Numbered from the stretch's first letter, positions 52,756-62,747 are shown. The stretch is 64,000 nt of DNA from Chryseobacterium aahli (GCF_022699665.1 NZ_JALDNB010000001.1:1-64000); one strand, 5' to 3'. Notes: generated by a model not told the origin, from the letters alone. Made by a program: numbers and translations.

Positions 52756-54183
52756 ATGTATCAGAAACTAACTCCTAAACAAAAAGCATTAACAATTAAT
52801 CTAGATCCTACTATTTATGGTACTTTCGCAGAAATTGGAGCAGGGCAGGAAACTGTACGACACTTTTTTAGAGCAGGGGGAGCTTCCGGTACGATTGCTA
52901 AGGCGATGTCAGCCTACGACAAAGATTTTAGTGATGCCATCTACGGAAAAGAAGCAAAAAACAGGTATGTAACTCAGAATAGACTTCGTAAGATGCTTCG
53001 TTATGAGGTTTCATTGATTGAAGAAAGAATTTCCAGAGAAAACAGCCCAAACAGAAAGTTTTTTTCTTACGCAAATACGGTAACGACCATCAATTTTGAT
53101 AAAACGGTAAAAGGTCACGGCTGGGTAGGAATTCGTTTTCAGGTAAAAGAAAATGAAGATTATAATGAAGTTGTGATTCACGTAAAATTCAAAGAAAATG
53201 ATGCTACTTTGCAGCAGGAAACTCTTGGGAATTTGGGTGTGAATCTTATTTTCGGTGCATTTACTTATTTCGATAACCCGAGAAGGTTGATTGAATCTCT
53301 TTATGATGACGTGGCTACAGACAATCTTGAGATTGATATGATTGATTTCAGCGGTCCTGCTTTCGCCTATGTTGACAATAGGCTGATGTCTTTGCAGTTG
53401 GTGAAAAACAACATGACCGATGCGGTAATCTTTAATTCTCAAGGGAACAATATGCTTCCTGCAGATGTTTTGTACAAAAAAAATATTTTTGCGGTAAGAG
53501 GAAGTTTCAGACCGGTAACTAGAGTAAATATAGATATGCTCAGAAACGGAATGGATATGTTTCTGAAAGATGCGATCTGTACCCAGGAAGAAACAGAAGT
53601 TTTAATTGAAATTACCATCTCAAACCTACGTGCAGATGGAGATATCGATGAAAGAGATTTTCTGGATAGGGTAGACGTACTTGGTAAATTGGGATATACC
53701 GTAATTATTTCAAACTTCTCAGAATACTACAGATTGATTGATTATTTCTCACATTATACGAATGGTGACATTGGTGTTGCGATGGGGGTAAATAATATGT
53801 TGATGGTATTCGATGAGAAATATTATAAAGACCTTTCGGGTGGAATTCTGGAAGCTTTTGGTAAGTTTTTCCGTAACGGAATGAGAGTATATCTTTATCC
53901 ATACAAAGATCCTGAAACTCACGAATTGCTTGATTCTGAAACCCTTAAAGTAGAAGAAAGTCTGAAAGAATTATATAAGTATTTCAAATTAAATAACCGT
54001 ATTGTAGATATTAAAAACTACGATCCGGAGTTTTTGGAAATTTATTCGAGAGAAATACTGAGAAAAATAGCCTGCAACGTAAGCGGTTGGGAAAATCAGG
54101 TGCCGGAAGGTGTTGCTGAAATGATAAAAGAAAGAGGAATGTTCGGCTACAAACAAGAGCTTTCTCTAAAACAATTTTCTTAA
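52756..54183 (+). CDS. Conserved hypothetical protein, 475 residues
   Basis: A soluble protein without signal peptide. Distinctive stretches are YGTFAEIGAGQETVRHFFRAGGASGTIAKAMSAYD cut into parts as AEIGAGQETVRHFF and RAGGASGTIAKAMSAYD near the N-terminus, NLIFGAFTYFDNPRRLIESL in the middle, and KIACNVSGWENQVPEGVAEM at the end. It is strongly conserved in style among Bacteroidota, but I see no catalytic motif I can name. The GAF-domain gene follows after 12 bases, so the two form an operon. Confidence 0.8.
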   Translation: MYQKLTPKQKALTINLDPTIYGTFAEIGAGQETVRHFFRAGGASGTIAKAMSAYDKDFSDAIYGKEAKNRYVTQNRLRKMLRYEVSLIEERISRENSPNRKFFSYANTVTTINFDKTVKGHGWVGIRFQVKENEDYNEVVIHVKFKENDATLQQETLGNLGVNLIFGAFTYFDNPRRLIESLYDDVATDNLEIDMIDFSGPAFAYVDNRLMSLQLVKNNMTDAVIFNSQGNNMLPADVLYKKNIFAVRGSFRPVTRVNIDMLRNGMDMFLKDAICTQEETEVLIEITISNLRADGDIDERDFLDRVDVLGKLGYTVIISNFSEYYRLIDYFSHYTNGDIGVAMGVNNMLMVFDEKYYKDLSGGILEAFGKFFRNGMRVYLYPYKDPETHELLDSETLKVEESLKELYKYFKLNNRIVDIKNYDPEFLEIYSREILRKIACNVSGWENQVPEGVAEMIKERGMFGYKQELSLKQFS

Positions 54184-54195
54184 AACAAATTTAAA

Positions 54196-54645
54196 ATGTC
54201 TGAATTAAAAAAAAGACTTTCGTCTATTCTTGAGAGTCCAAAACATAATACTGAGGAGAAACTTGAAAAGGTTTGTCATCTTTTAGATCAGGAAATTTCA
54301 TATTTCAACTGGACTGGGTTTTATTTCAAAAACGGCGATAAAGACGAGTTGAAATTAGGTCCTTACGTTGGTGCAGAAACCGATCATATCATTATCCCTT
54401 ATGGAAAAGGAATTTGCGGACAGGTTGCGGTTTCCAACGAAACTTTTATCGTTCCGGACGTTCATTTGCAGGATAATTATCTGAGTTGTTCAATTGATAC
54501 CAAAGCTGAAATTGTAGTTCCTATCTTTAAAAATGGTGAAAATATTGGGCAAATCGATATTGATTCTCATACTATCGATCCTTTCACAAAAGAAAATTTA
54601 GAGTTGCTGGAATGGCTTTGTCATGAAGTTTCGAAAATTTTGTAA
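54196..54645 (+). CDS. GAF-domain free methionine-(R)-sulfoxide reductase-like protein
   Basis: A 149-residue single GAF domain. The cysteine pair typical of fRMsr is present: Cys74 in GKGICGQVA and Cys98 in NYLSCSIDTKAEIVVPI, with IVPDVH and IGQIDIDSH flanking. fRMsr enzymes reduce free methionine-(R)-sulfoxide in oxidative stress. The usual third cysteine position reads differently, so activity is likely but not certain. It is the second gene of an operon with 52756 and is followed by a clear terminator. Confidence 0.82.
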   Translation: MSELKKRLSSILESPKHNTEEKLEKVCHLLDQEISYFNWTGFYFKNGDKDELKLGPYVGAETDHIIIPYGKGICGQVAVSNETFIVPDVHLQDNYLSCSIDTKAEIVVPIFKNGENIGQIDIDSHTIDPFTKENLELLEWLCHEVSKIL

Positions 54646-54665
54646 TCTTATTTAAATTTAAATAT

Positions 54666-54693
54666 AAACTCCAATGAAAATTGGAGTTTTTTT
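54666..54693 (+). terminator. Terminator after the GAF-domain gene
   Basis: AACTCCAA (54667-54674) pairs with TTGGAGTT (54681-54688), followed by T run to 54693. Confidence 0.85.
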
Positions 54694-55024
54694 GTGATTG
54701 AAATTAGTTGAAATATACTTAAAATGAATAGGATTATCTTTTTATATTTTACTATAGACTAATAAAATGTTTTTAAAGCAAATAATATTTTTCTTGTTTT
54801 AATGCATTCAAATATTACTTTAATTAATTACTTCGGTTAGTATTTTGGGATTCTGCTCAGCTTATACGGTAAAGAAATTTTCAATGAAAACGATTTTCAT
54901 TCCTTCACAGAACCTTCAAGAAAATGAACACCATTAGGAGATGTTGGAAAATAATGCCTGTATGTTTCTATGGTTGAAAAAAAGGTCTTTTAATATTCAA
55001 AAATTTCATTTTTACTATATTTTT

Positions 55025-55066
55025 AAATAATTAACGTGCACGGATATCCGCACACGCTAATTATTT
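55025..55066 (-). terminator. Large hairpin at the 3' end of the RCC1-repeat gene
   Basis: AAATAATTA (55025-55033) pairs with TAATTATTT (55058-55066), with an inner GTGC/GCAC and GGATATCC palindrome. It lies 48 bases beyond the stop of the minus-strand gene. Confidence 0.6.
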
Positions 55067-55113
55067 ATCATCCCACGGTAATGTGGCTTTTTATAGGATT
55101 TTATTTCACAACA

Positions 55114-58100
55114 TTATCTTTTAATTACTTTTACCGTTTTAACGAAGTTGTTATCTGCATTTACTTTAACAAGATAAACTCCCGATGTTAGAGCTGAAAC
55201 ATCAACAGTTCCTTTAGTATCGTTAATTCCTTTAGTCAGCATCTGTTGTCCTACCATATTGTAGACTATTACCGAAAGAATCTTTTGATTGAAAGAAATA
55301 CTAAGAATATCATTTACCGGATTTGGGAAGATTTTCAGATTATCTGATGTGGTTGAAATTTCATCCAGAGCTAAGTTAGTTGTTCCGCAAGTAACAGGAA
55401 CAAATATTTTTTTATGCATATATGTACTATCACCATCACCTAACTGCCCATAATTACCAGCTCCACAGCTTGATAAAAATCCACCCGTATTTAAAACAAG
55501 TGTATTGTCTCGGCTTGCCGAAACACTTTGTCTGTCTATAGCTGTACCAATAAGTGTCGGTATATTTTTACCTATTGTTGTACCATCACCTAATTTACCG
55601 TTCTCATTATTCCCCCATGCCCAAAGGGTGCCATTGGATTTTACTGCTGTAGAATGAGAGTATCCAGCATTGAAATTTTGCCAATCAGTTGCAGTTCCAA
55701 TTTGCGTTGGAATAGATCTGTTAGTAGGGGTTCCGTCACCTAATTGTCCATCACTGTTTAATCCCCAACCCCAAAGCGTTCCATCAGTTTTCATTCCTAA
55801 TGAATGATTAAATCCTAAATTTACTTTTAGCCAGTTCGTAGCTGTACCGATTTGAACGGGAGTGGTTTTGTAAACAGCAGTTCCGTCTCCCAATTTACCG
55901 TAAGCATTATTTCCCCATGCCCAAAGAGTGCCATCTGTTTTATTTCCTGCCGAATGAACATATCCTGCGCTAACAGTTTTCCAATTAGTTGCTGTCCCGA
56001 TTTGTGTTGGGATATTTTTTTGAGTTGTAGTTCCATCTCCTAATTGTCCGTTATTATTACTGCCCCAAGCCCAAAGAGTTCCATTTGCTTTTATAGCTAA
56101 GGTGTGCATTCCTCCTGCTGCAATATCTACCCAATCAGTTGCGGTACCTATTTTTGTAGGAGTGCTTTTATGACCTGTAGTTCCGTCTCCTACCTGTCCG
56201 TTATCATTTCGTCCCCAAGTCCAAAGAGTTCCGTCTGCTTTGATGGCAACGGTGTGATAATCCCCGGCAACCACTTTCACCCAATTTGTAGCCACACCTA
56301 TTTTTGTCGGGATATTTTTTGAAGCCCCAGTTCCGTCTCCCAATTGTGCAAACTGGTTATCTCCCCAAGTCCAAAGGGTACCGTCTAATTTTATTCCTAC
56401 AGAATGTCCATCTCCTGAACTTATACTTTGCCAACAGCCTGTTGTAGCAGATGCAAGTGTAGTAAAGGAATTACCTTGTACCCAATTACTATTACTCGAT
56501 CCGCAATTTGATGCTACCCACCAATAGTAAGTGGTGTTAGGTAGTAAATTTGTTAAATTTACCGATGTAGAAACAGTAGTACCATCTATTCCTCCAATAG
56601 AAGGACTTGTACTGTAAATATACATATAGCCACCATTAGGTGATGACGTTGATGCATTCCAATTTAGTTTAGCAGCTGAAGAAGTTACATTGCTACTCCA
56701 AAATTGAGTTGGAGCAGCGCAATTATTTGAAGGACAGCCAATGGAGATAAAGATTGATTTCGGATCGTAAGTACCATTGCCTAATTGGCCACCAGCATTT
56801 TGTCCGCGTGTTCTTAGAGAACCATTAACATCCAGATTCAGAATATGGTTTCCTCCAGCAGCAATTATTATATTGTCTGAATTTTGCCCCATTTGTGTTG
56901 GAGATGTTCCACCACCACTACCTAGCTGCCCCCAAAGATTTGCACCCCAGGCCCAAAGTGTTTTATCTGTTTTAATGGCGTAAGTGAAATGATATCCTGT
57001 AGAGATATCTGACCAATTGTTTGAAGTTCCTATTTGTGTCGGAGTACTTTTATTAGTAGTAGTTCCATCTCCCACTTGCCCATCAGAATTATATCCCCAA
57101 CCCCAAAGCGTTCCGTCTGTTTTAAGAGCTATAGAATGTCCATAGCCAGCATCTACACTTTTCCAGTTAGCAGCTGTTCCTATTTGTATTGGGCTAAGTT
57201 TATCAGTTGATGTTCCGTCTCCTAATTGATTATAAAAATTATTTCCCCAGCCCCATAATGTACCATTTGTTCTTATAGCAAGGGCATACCCAACGTTTCC
57301 TACCGCAACGCCTTTCCAATTTGTTGCCGTTCCTATTTGTGTAGGCACAGTTCTATTTGTAGTGGTACCATTTCCTAGTTGTCCGTAATTATTATACCCC
57401 CAACTCCAAAGCGTTCCATCTGTTTTTACGGCTATTGTTTCGGCATTTCCTGCGCTCACAGTACTCCAATTCGTTGCGGTTCCAATTTGTGTAGGAATAC
57501 TTGCATCCGTTGTTGTTCCGTTACCTAATTGCCCATAATTATTTCTTCCCCATGTCCAAAGGGTTCCATCTGTTTTGATAGCAACTGTATGATAATCTCC
57601 GACAAATATTTTTTGCCAATTGCTATCATTACCTATCTGAACAGGGACGTTATTTATTATCGTAGATCCGTTTCCCAATTGTCCATAATTGTTGGTACCC
57701 CAAGCCCATAGTGTTCCGTCTGTTTTTATTCCTGCCGAGTGATAATATCCTGCGCTTATGCTTTGCCAACAGCTAGAAACTGTTTGTTGTTGTGCCATTT
57801 TCACCAAACCAAGCTGTAATGTTCCTAACCAGATAGTTCCTGAAGATTGTGTTTTAACCGCGCTGAAATAGTCATCCGGCAAACCTAAATTTGTATTTAT
57901 TTTAGTATAGGTAGTACAGTTAGTGAAATTTTGCAGACCCGATCCATTAAACCCGATCCATATTTTGCTGTTGCTGTCTACATCCAAAGCATTCAGCTGA
58001 GATCCTGCCAGACAAGATGCATTTTGATATATAAATGTCAGGTTAGTTCCGCTTGTCGTTAAAGTGATTAAACTATCAGAACCTTTTACATAAATTGTAT

Positions 58101-58731
58101 TATTTGCAATTCTCAATATTTTTTGAGTACCCTGTGCTATGAAATTGAAATCCGTACCATTAAATTTATACAATACACCATTATTTGTAACCCAAACACC
58201 ATTATTACTGTCAGTTGCCACAGAATTCAGATTCGTTATAGAAGTATAAGTAGTCCAGGTAGTACCGTTGAATTTTGTAAGCCCTGAATCTGTTGCAACC
58301 CAAAGATTATTTTGTCCGTCAACTGCTATATCATTGATATCATTGGTTGGTAATCCCGAATTGGAAGTTGTATAATTGGTCCAAGTATTTCCATTATATA
58401 AAATAATACCATTGAATTGAGAAGCAATCCATTTTCTACCTTGACCATCAATTTGAATTTTTAAAATTGAATTAGAAGCAATGCCAGAATTAGTAGTATT
58501 ATAATTGGTAAAAGTTGTTCCGTTGAAAGTTGAAACACCATTATAGGTAGCAATCCACAATAAACCGTTTGCATCGGTTTTAATATCAGCGATATAATTG
58601 CTGCCTATTCCTGAATTTGAAGTATTGTAAGTTGTATAACTATAAGTTTGTGCAAAAACAGAAATTGAAATGAGAGTTAAGAGTAAAAAGTAGAGTTTTT
58701 TCATGGTTTTTAATAAAATAATTCTCTTCAT
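55114..58731 (-). CDS. Secreted RCC1-repeat protein with T9SS sorting domain
   Basis: A 1205-residue surface or secreted protein. A signal peptide starts at MKKLYFLLLTLISISVFAQ (residue 10, base 58704), so the annotated first Met may be nine codons too early. Order: propeller-like repeats with LWIAT/LWVAT (about 30-320), seven RCC1-type repeats of GTLWAWGxNxxGQLGNG form (about 330-690), an FN3 domain (about 700-800), seven more RCC1 repeats (about 810-1120), and a C-terminal type A sorting domain (IFPNPVNDILSISF...VYLVKVNADNNFVKTVKVIKR in parts). T9SS exports it across the outer membrane. Ligand unknown. Confidence 0.93.
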   Translation of the reverse strand: MKRIILLKTMKKLYFLLLTLISISVFAQTYSYTTYNTSNSGIGSNYIADIKTDANGLLWIATYNGVSTFNGTTFTNYNTTNSGIASNSILKIQIDGQGRKWIASQFNGIILYNGNTWTNYTTSNSGLPTNDINDIAVDGQNNLWVATDSGLTKFNGTTWTTYTSITNLNSVATDSNNGVWVTNNGVLYKFNGTDFNFIAQGTQKILRIANNTIYVKGSDSLITLTTSGTNLTFIYQNASCLAGSQLNALDVDSNSKIWIGFNGSGLQNFTNCTTYTKINTNLGLPDDYFSAVKTQSSGTIWLGTLQLGLVKMAQQQTVSSCWQSISAGYYHSAGIKTDGTLWAWGTNNYGQLGNGSTIINNVPVQIGNDSNWQKIFVGDYHTVAIKTDGTLWTWGRNNYGQLGNGTTTDASIPTQIGTATNWSTVSAGNAETIAVKTDGTLWSWGYNNYGQLGNGTTTNRTVPTQIGTATNWKGVAVGNVGYALAIRTNGTLWGWGNNFYNQLGDGTSTDKLSPIQIGTAANWKSVDAGYGHSIALKTDGTLWGWGYNSDGQVGDGTTTNKSTPTQIGTSNNWSDISTGYHFTYAIKTDKTLWAWGANLWGQLGSGGGTSPTQMGQNSDNIIIAAGGNHILNLDVNGSLRTRGQNAGGQLGNGTYDPKSIFISIGCPSNNCAAPTQFWSSNVTSSAAKLNWNASTSSPNGGYMYIYSTSPSIGGIDGTTVSTSVNLTNLLPNTTYYWWVASNCGSSNSNWVQGNSFTTLASATTGCWQSISSGDGHSVGIKLDGTLWTWGDNQFAQLGDGTGASKNIPTKIGVATNWVKVVAGDYHTVAIKADGTLWTWGRNDNGQVGDGTTGHKSTPTKIGTATDWVDIAAGGMHTLAIKANGTLWAWGSNNNGQLGDGTTTQKNIPTQIGTATNWKTVSAGYVHSAGNKTDGTLWAWGNNAYGKLGDGTAVYKTTPVQIGTATNWLKVNLGFNHSLGMKTDGTLWGWGLNSDGQLGDGTPTNRSIPTQIGTATDWQNFNAGYSHSTAVKSNGTLWAWGNNENGKLGDGTTIGKNIPTLIGTAIDRQSVSASRDNTLVLNTGGFLSSCGAGNYGQLGDGDSTYMHKKIFVPVTCGTTNLALDEISTTSDNLKIFPNPVNDILSISFNQKILSVIVYNMVGQQMLTKGINDTKGTVDVSALTSGVYLVKVNADNNFVKTVKVIKR

Positions 58732-59108
58732 ATTTAATTTTCAAGAGTTTTTCCTACTCGTATAGCTTTTCGGTTTCGCTTCGTTTGAATGGTTTCTGAA
58801 CTCCATAAAATATCGAAATGCAGAAAACATTTCAAAATTAAATTAATTGGAAAAAAACACTTAGATCAATGGATAGACAATGATTTTGAAAGGTGTATTT
58901 GATGATTAAATAATTCAATAAGTGCTATTGATTTATATTTCTAAAGAAATTTAAGAACTTAAAAATGTTTTAAGCTGTTGGAAACAATAAGTTTTGATAA
59001 ATTAAAAGAATTAGTAAAGTTCTCTTCATGGTTTAATTTTTTTTCAATTAGTTTTTATTTTTTAGTGAAAACAACATAATCATCGATATGACCCAATGTT
59101 GTGAACTA

Positions 59109-59138
59109 CAAAAATATGCTTTTTTTACAATGTATCAA
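59109..59138 (-). promoter_or_regulatory. Promoter pointing to the RCC1-repeat gene
   Basis: On the minus strand TTG (59138-59136), a 19-base spacer and TATTTTTG (59116-59109) match the flavobacterial TTG-N17-19-TAnnTTTG pattern. The start codon is about 380 bases further, which implies a long leader. Confidence 0.6.
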
Positions 59139-59280
59139 AAAAGCTTATAAAAAATTAGTTGATAATATAATCAAGGATTGTATTTTATGTAAAATATCAA
59201 TTTTACTACTTACAGACAGGCAAACTAGATTATAAAATAAGTGATAATTCAGATATATAGTTGTCTAAAATTATCAATAG

Positions 59281-59334
59281 AACGGGCTTTAGCCCGTTTA
59301 AGAATGAAAAAAAACATTTGGCTTTAGCCAAAAC
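59281..59334. repeat. Pair of REP-like hairpins with TTTA loop
   Basis: AACGGGC-TTTA-GCCCGTT at 59281-59298 and TTTGGC-TTTA-GCCAAA at 59318-59333. Both share a GGCTTTAGCC core and lie directly at the 3' end of the BtuF-like gene. Confidence 0.65.
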
Positions 59335-60063
59335 TTAGTGATTAAATTCAGCAATTAATTCCTTAAAATAATTCTCACATTTCGCAATATGAGTTCCGTA
59401 CCAAGAAAAAGCTTCACCATCAACGATGATAATTTTCTTTTCAGGATAGAATTCTTTAAGTTCCGCAATATGTTTTTCCTTAAATGGAAAAGGCTCTGAT
59501 GAAAGCATGATCACATCCGCTTCTGCTAAATCCTCAATCTGAACTTCAGGATAACGGGTTTGGCTTTTAAAAATATTTTCAAAACCTATTTCGGCAAGAA
59601 TGTTATGTATAAAAGTATCTGAACCCACTGTCATATAAGGGGTTTTCCAAATCAAATAGACTGCTTTTATTTTATAGTTTATTTTAGCTTCATTAAGAAC
59701 TTCGTAAATTTTAAGATTAAAAATCTGTGCTCTTTCTTCTTTGTTAAAAAGTAAGCCCAGGTTTTTAACTAAGTAATAATTATCTTCAATCGTCTCCGTA
59801 TTATAAACAATCACTTTGAAATCTTTCATTAAAATTTCAACCTGTTCTTTTACGTTTTCTTCTTTGTTGGCTAAGATTAAATCGGGTTTTAAAGCTTTAA
59901 TTTTTTCAATATTCAAGTTTTTTGTACCACCGATAATTTCCACATTTTTTACTTTGTCTTCGGGATGAATACAGAATTTCGTTCTGCCGATAATTTCGTT
60001 TTCGGTTAATCCCAAATCAAATAAAGCTTCAGTAATTGAAGGTACCAGAGAAATGACTTTCAT
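59335..60063 (-). CDS. BtuF-like helical-backbone metal receptor protein
   Basis: A 242-residue periplasmic-binding-type protein. N-terminal VISLVPSITEALFDLGL, IGRTKFCIHP and IGGTKNLNIEKIKALKPDLIL follow the class III binding protein pattern of BtuF; YMTVGSDTFIHNILAEIGFEN starts the second lobe. There is no signal peptide, unusual for a transporter receptor, so it may work in the cytoplasm or have been shortened. It sits alone downstream of mgtE in the same direction, 26 bases away, so they may be co-transcribed. Confidence 0.85.
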   Translation of the reverse strand: MKVISLVPSITEALFDLGLTENEIIGRTKFCIHPEDKVKNVEIIGGTKNLNIEKIKALKPDLILANKEENVKEQVEILMKDFKVIVYNTETIEDNYYLVKNLGLLFNKEERAQIFNLKIYEVLNEAKINYKIKAVYLIWKTPYMTVGSDTFIHNILAEIGFENIFKSQTRYPEVQIEDLAEADVIMLSSEPFPFKEKHIAELKEFYPEKKIIIVDGEAFSWYGTHIAKCENYFKELIAEFNH

Positions 60064-60089
60064 GACTAGATTTTAGACTTTGCCTAAAA

Positions 60090-61436
60090 TTACAAAAGTT
60101 TTCCGGTTAAGAAAAGTCCGGCAATCGTAAAGTAAATAATCAAACCTGTAACGTCGACCAACGTTGCAACGAATGGTGCAGAAGAAGTTGCCGGGTCAAG
60201 ATTGAATTTTTTAAGAATAAAAGGAACCATTGATCCCGATAAAGTTCCCCAAAGTACAATCATCGATAATGACATTCCAGCACTGAGTGCGATGAAAAAC
60301 CAGTAATCACCGTAATCAAACCAGCCCATTTTGTGCCAGATCATAATTCTGAAAAACCCGATTACCCCAAGAAATGTTCCCAGAATTAGACCTGTAACCA
60401 ATTCCTTTTTCATAACAATCCACCAGTCTTTAATGGTAATTTCCTGAAGTGCCATCGCACGGATAATTAAAGTTGCGGCCTGCGAACCTGAATTTCCGCC
60501 ACTTGATATAATTAATGGAATGAAAAGTGCCAAGACCACAGCTTTTTCAATTTCGTTTTCATAATATCCCATCACAGAAGCAGTAATCAACTGTAAGAAA
60601 AACAAAACAATCAGCCAAAGTCCTCTTTTTTTAATCATTTCAAACCAATGTGTTTGAATATAAGGATCATCCAAAGCTTCAACACCCCCGAATTTTTGAA
60701 TGTCTTCAGTGTTTTGAGATTCAATTTGATCTAAAATGTCATCAATCGTCACAATTCCTACCAAAACTCCGGCATCTGTAATAATGGGAAGTGCGGTACG
60801 GTCATATTTTTCAAAATAGGTTACTGCATCTTCTTTTGAAGTTGTTGTCTTGATGGCTACAAACTGATTGTCGGTGAGATCTGAAACCAAAGTATCATCT
60901 TCAACTAAGAGTAAACTACCCAATGCCAAATCGTCAATCAAGCGGTTTCTCTCATCCACTACATATAAGTGATTGATAGTTTCCACCCTTTTTCCGACTT
61001 TTTTGATTTGCTGAAGACATCTTTTTACCGTCCATTCTTTTCGAATTTGGATGTAATAAGGTGTCATTAGACGGGCAATAGAATCAGAATCATACCCCAA
61101 AAGCTTCAGTGCAATTCTTCTTTCTTGTGGATTAAGGTGATTGATTGAATATTTAATCAACTCATCAGGGAAATCTTCAAAAAGTGCAGTTCTGTCATCG
61201 GGTGTCATCGCATTCAGGATCTCAGAAACTTCGTCACTGCCGATGCTTCGGATAGTTTCTTCTTGGAAATCAGGATCTAAATGGGAAAAAACATCGGCTT
61301 TGTACTCTTTTGGAACTTTCAGAAAAGCCAATAGCCTTTCATCAGCATGAAGTTCGCTAAGTCTTTCGGCAATGTCGGCTGGATTAAAGGTAAGTTCGTC
61401 TGTATGATTCAAAACCTGAATTTTTTGGATATGCAA
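60090..61436 (-). CDS. mgtE: Magnesium transporter MgtE
   Basis: A 448-residue MgtE. Order: N-terminal helical domain (about 15-130, [30 protein letters not shown]), two CBS domains (about 135-255, with [22 protein letters not shown]), a plug helix and five membrane helices (about 280-448) with the selectivity segment [17 protein letters not shown] near residue 315. It moves Mg2+ across the inner membrane; cytosolic Mg2+ closes it through the CBS domains. The longest frame begins with TTG at 61436-61434 with no ATG nearby and a stop seven codons upstream, so the exact start is uncertain. Confidence 0.94.
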   Translation of the reverse strand: MHIQKIQVLNHTDELTFNPADIAERLSELHADERLLAFLKVPKEYKADVFSHLDPDFQEETIRSIGSDEVSEILNAMTPDDRTALFEDFPDELIKYSINHLNPQERRIALKLLGYDSDSIARLMTPYYIQIRKEWTVKRCLQQIKKVGKRVETINHLYVVDERNRLIDDLALGSLLLVEDDTLVSDLTDNQFVAIKTTTSKEDAVTYFEKYDRTALPIITDAGVLVGIVTIDDILDQIESQNTEDIQKFGGVEALDDPYIQTHWFEMIKKRGLWLIVLFFLQLITASVMGYYENEIEKAVVLALFIPLIISSGGNSGSQAATLIIRAMALQEITIKDWWIVMKKELVTGLILGTFLGVIGFFRIMIWHKMGWFDYGDYWFFIALSAGMSLSMIVLWGTLSGSMVPFILKKFNLDPATSSAPFVATLVDVTGLIIYFTIAGLFLTGKLL

Positions 61437-61496
61437 AAATAATCCAAAATATCAACAAACAAGAACGATAACGTAAATTTAAGGATTTATTAAAGG

Positions 61497-62054
61497 TTAA
61501 AAACCGGCTTCAGAAGAGGGTTTCTGTTTTCTCAATTCTTTCAGAATGCTTTTCATCGCACCATTGGTACCTATTTTAATTGAATTTTCTGCAGAACCCA
61601 AAAGACGCATGTTTTTACGGTAGGTGTCGTAATCTGATGAGGCAATGAAGTTTCCCTCAGCGTCAAAGAGTTTCATGCTCACAACAACCTGATTAGAAAA
61701 TACATATTTTCCTAAACCTACTTTGAAATATTTTACTTTAGGAACCACTACAAAATCAGCATCGTTGTTTTTGCTGTATTCTGAAATAGTCTTAGAATCG
61801 ATGCTGTCATAAGAAACCTGAACTTCAGATCTCAACATTTTGTTTTTTCTAAATCCGCTCACTTTATCTGAAACTGCGCTGAAAAATGCATGATTGGTGG
61901 GTTCCTTAATCTCCTCAAGATCAGGTTCTACTTCAGGATTAAAGTATAAGATTTTCTTTATTTTGTCAGCAGTATGAGCTTTCTGCGCTTTTACAGAAGA
62001 AATACTGATGATAAACACAGTAGAAATAAGCGTAAAAAATAAGATTTTTTTCAT
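61497..62054 (-). CDS. Uncharacterised secreted protein
   Basis: A 185-residue protein with a signal peptide (MKKILFFTLISTVFIISISS, cut near VKAQ at residue 23). The mature part mixes helix and strand, with DADFVVVPKVKYFKVGLGKY and NQVVVSMKLFDAEGNFIASSDYDTYR, a layout like small periplasmic lipoproteins that bind outer membrane partners, though no lipobox is present. I do not recognise the family. It is in the same direction as mgtE, 60 bases upstream. Confidence 0.75.
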   Translation of the reverse strand: MKKILFFTLISTVFIISISSVKAQKAHTADKIKKILYFNPEVEPDLEEIKEPTNHAFFSAVSDKVSGFRKNKMLRSEVQVSYDSIDSKTISEYSKNNDADFVVVPKVKYFKVGLGKYVFSNQVVVSMKLFDAEGNFIASSDYDTYRKNMRLLGSAENSIKIGTNGAMKSILKELRKQKPSSEAGF

Positions 62055-62162
62055 GTCTTTGTCACTTGCAAAAGTACTGTCTTTTAGTGGAATGACATAA
62101 TTTTATTAAGGAAATTTTAACATATTTTTCTATTTAATTTAATACATAGAATCGATTATGTT

Positions 62163-62192
62163 TTGCTGAGTAAGAAAATAGTCGTACTTTTG
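62163..62192 (+). promoter_or_regulatory. rpsO promoter
   Basis: TTG (62163-62165), a 19-base spacer and TACTTTTG (62185-62192) match the flavobacterial consensus. The rpsO start lies 36 bases downstream. Confidence 0.75.
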
Positions 62193-62227
62193 CACCCGTT
62201 ACATAATAATCATTAAACAATATTGGA

Positions 62228-62497
62228 ATGTACTTAACAACAGAAAAAAAAGCAGAAATTTTCGCAAAACATGGAAAATCTGCACAAGACACAGGAACAG
62301 CTGAAGGACAAGTTGCTCTTTTCACTTTTAGAATCAACCACTTATCTCAGCATTTGAAGGCTAACCGTCATGACTTTGCTACTGAGAGATCTTTGGTAAA
62401 ATTAGTAGGTAAAAGAAAAAGTTTGTTAGATTACCTTAAAAACAAGGATATCACAAGATATAGAGCAATTATTGCTGAACTTGGATTAAGAAAATAA
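62228..62497 (+). CDS. rpsO: 30S ribosomal protein S15
   Basis: An 89-residue S15, the normal length. Typical segments are AEIFAKHGKSAQDTGTAEGQ, FRINHLSQHLK, the RSLVKLVGKRKSLLDYLKN block and the RYRAIIAELGLRK end. S15 binds 16S rRNA helices early in assembly of the small subunit platform. It precedes pnp as in many bacteria, but a terminator lies between them. Confidence 0.98.
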   Translation: MYLTTEKKAEIFAKHGKSAQDTGTAEGQVALFTFRINHLSQHLKANRHDFATERSLVKLVGKRKSLLDYLKNKDITRYRAIIAELGLRK

Positions 62498-62520
62498 TCT
62501 ATTAGATTTCCAAAAATAAG

Positions 62521-62549
62521 AAGCAATTTCGTAAGAGGTTGCTTTTTTT
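62521..62549 (+). terminator. Terminator between rpsO and pnp
   Basis: AAGCAA (62521-62526) pairs with TTGCTT (62539-62544), T run to 62549. Confidence 0.75.
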
Positions 62550-62672
62550 ATGCACCAATTCTATTTTATTAAATACATCAAAACAAGGTAAAAATGGTTT
62601 GTTATTTCAATAAAAATTGTTCAAATCATCATATAATGTATATCTGAAATTCAATAAATCATTATAATACAT

Positions 62673-62680
62673 TATCTTTG
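62673..62680 (+). promoter_or_regulatory. -7 promoter element of pnp
   Basis: TATCTTTG matches TAnnTTTG and lies 68 bases before the pnp start. No good -33 TTG at the usual distance. Confidence 0.5.
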
Positions 62681-62747
62681 CAAACGAAATTTAGACGAAA
62701 TATCAATAACTAAAGCGCTCAATACGGAGTGCAACACAAAACAATTT

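Larger units (their letters stand above)
54646..55113. other. Gap between convergent operons
   Basis: The gap of 468 bases holds one terminator on each side (54666-54693 and 55025-55066). Nothing else seen. Confidence 0.6.
58732..59334. other. Leader region of the RCC1 gene with promoter and small hairpins
   Basis: The gap of 603 bases holds a good minus-strand promoter (59109-59138), a possible 19-codon leader frame (58970-59029, MKRTLLILLIYQNLLFPTA), whose start resembles the start of the RCC1 gene, and two REP-like hairpins at 59281-59299 and 59319-59334. No other gene seen. Confidence 0.55.

Noticed and set aside
55827-57711. Plus-strand and other-frame readings inside the RCC1-repeat gene
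   Set aside because: They are by-products of the repeat structure; the minus-strand frame has signal peptide, domains and sorting tail.
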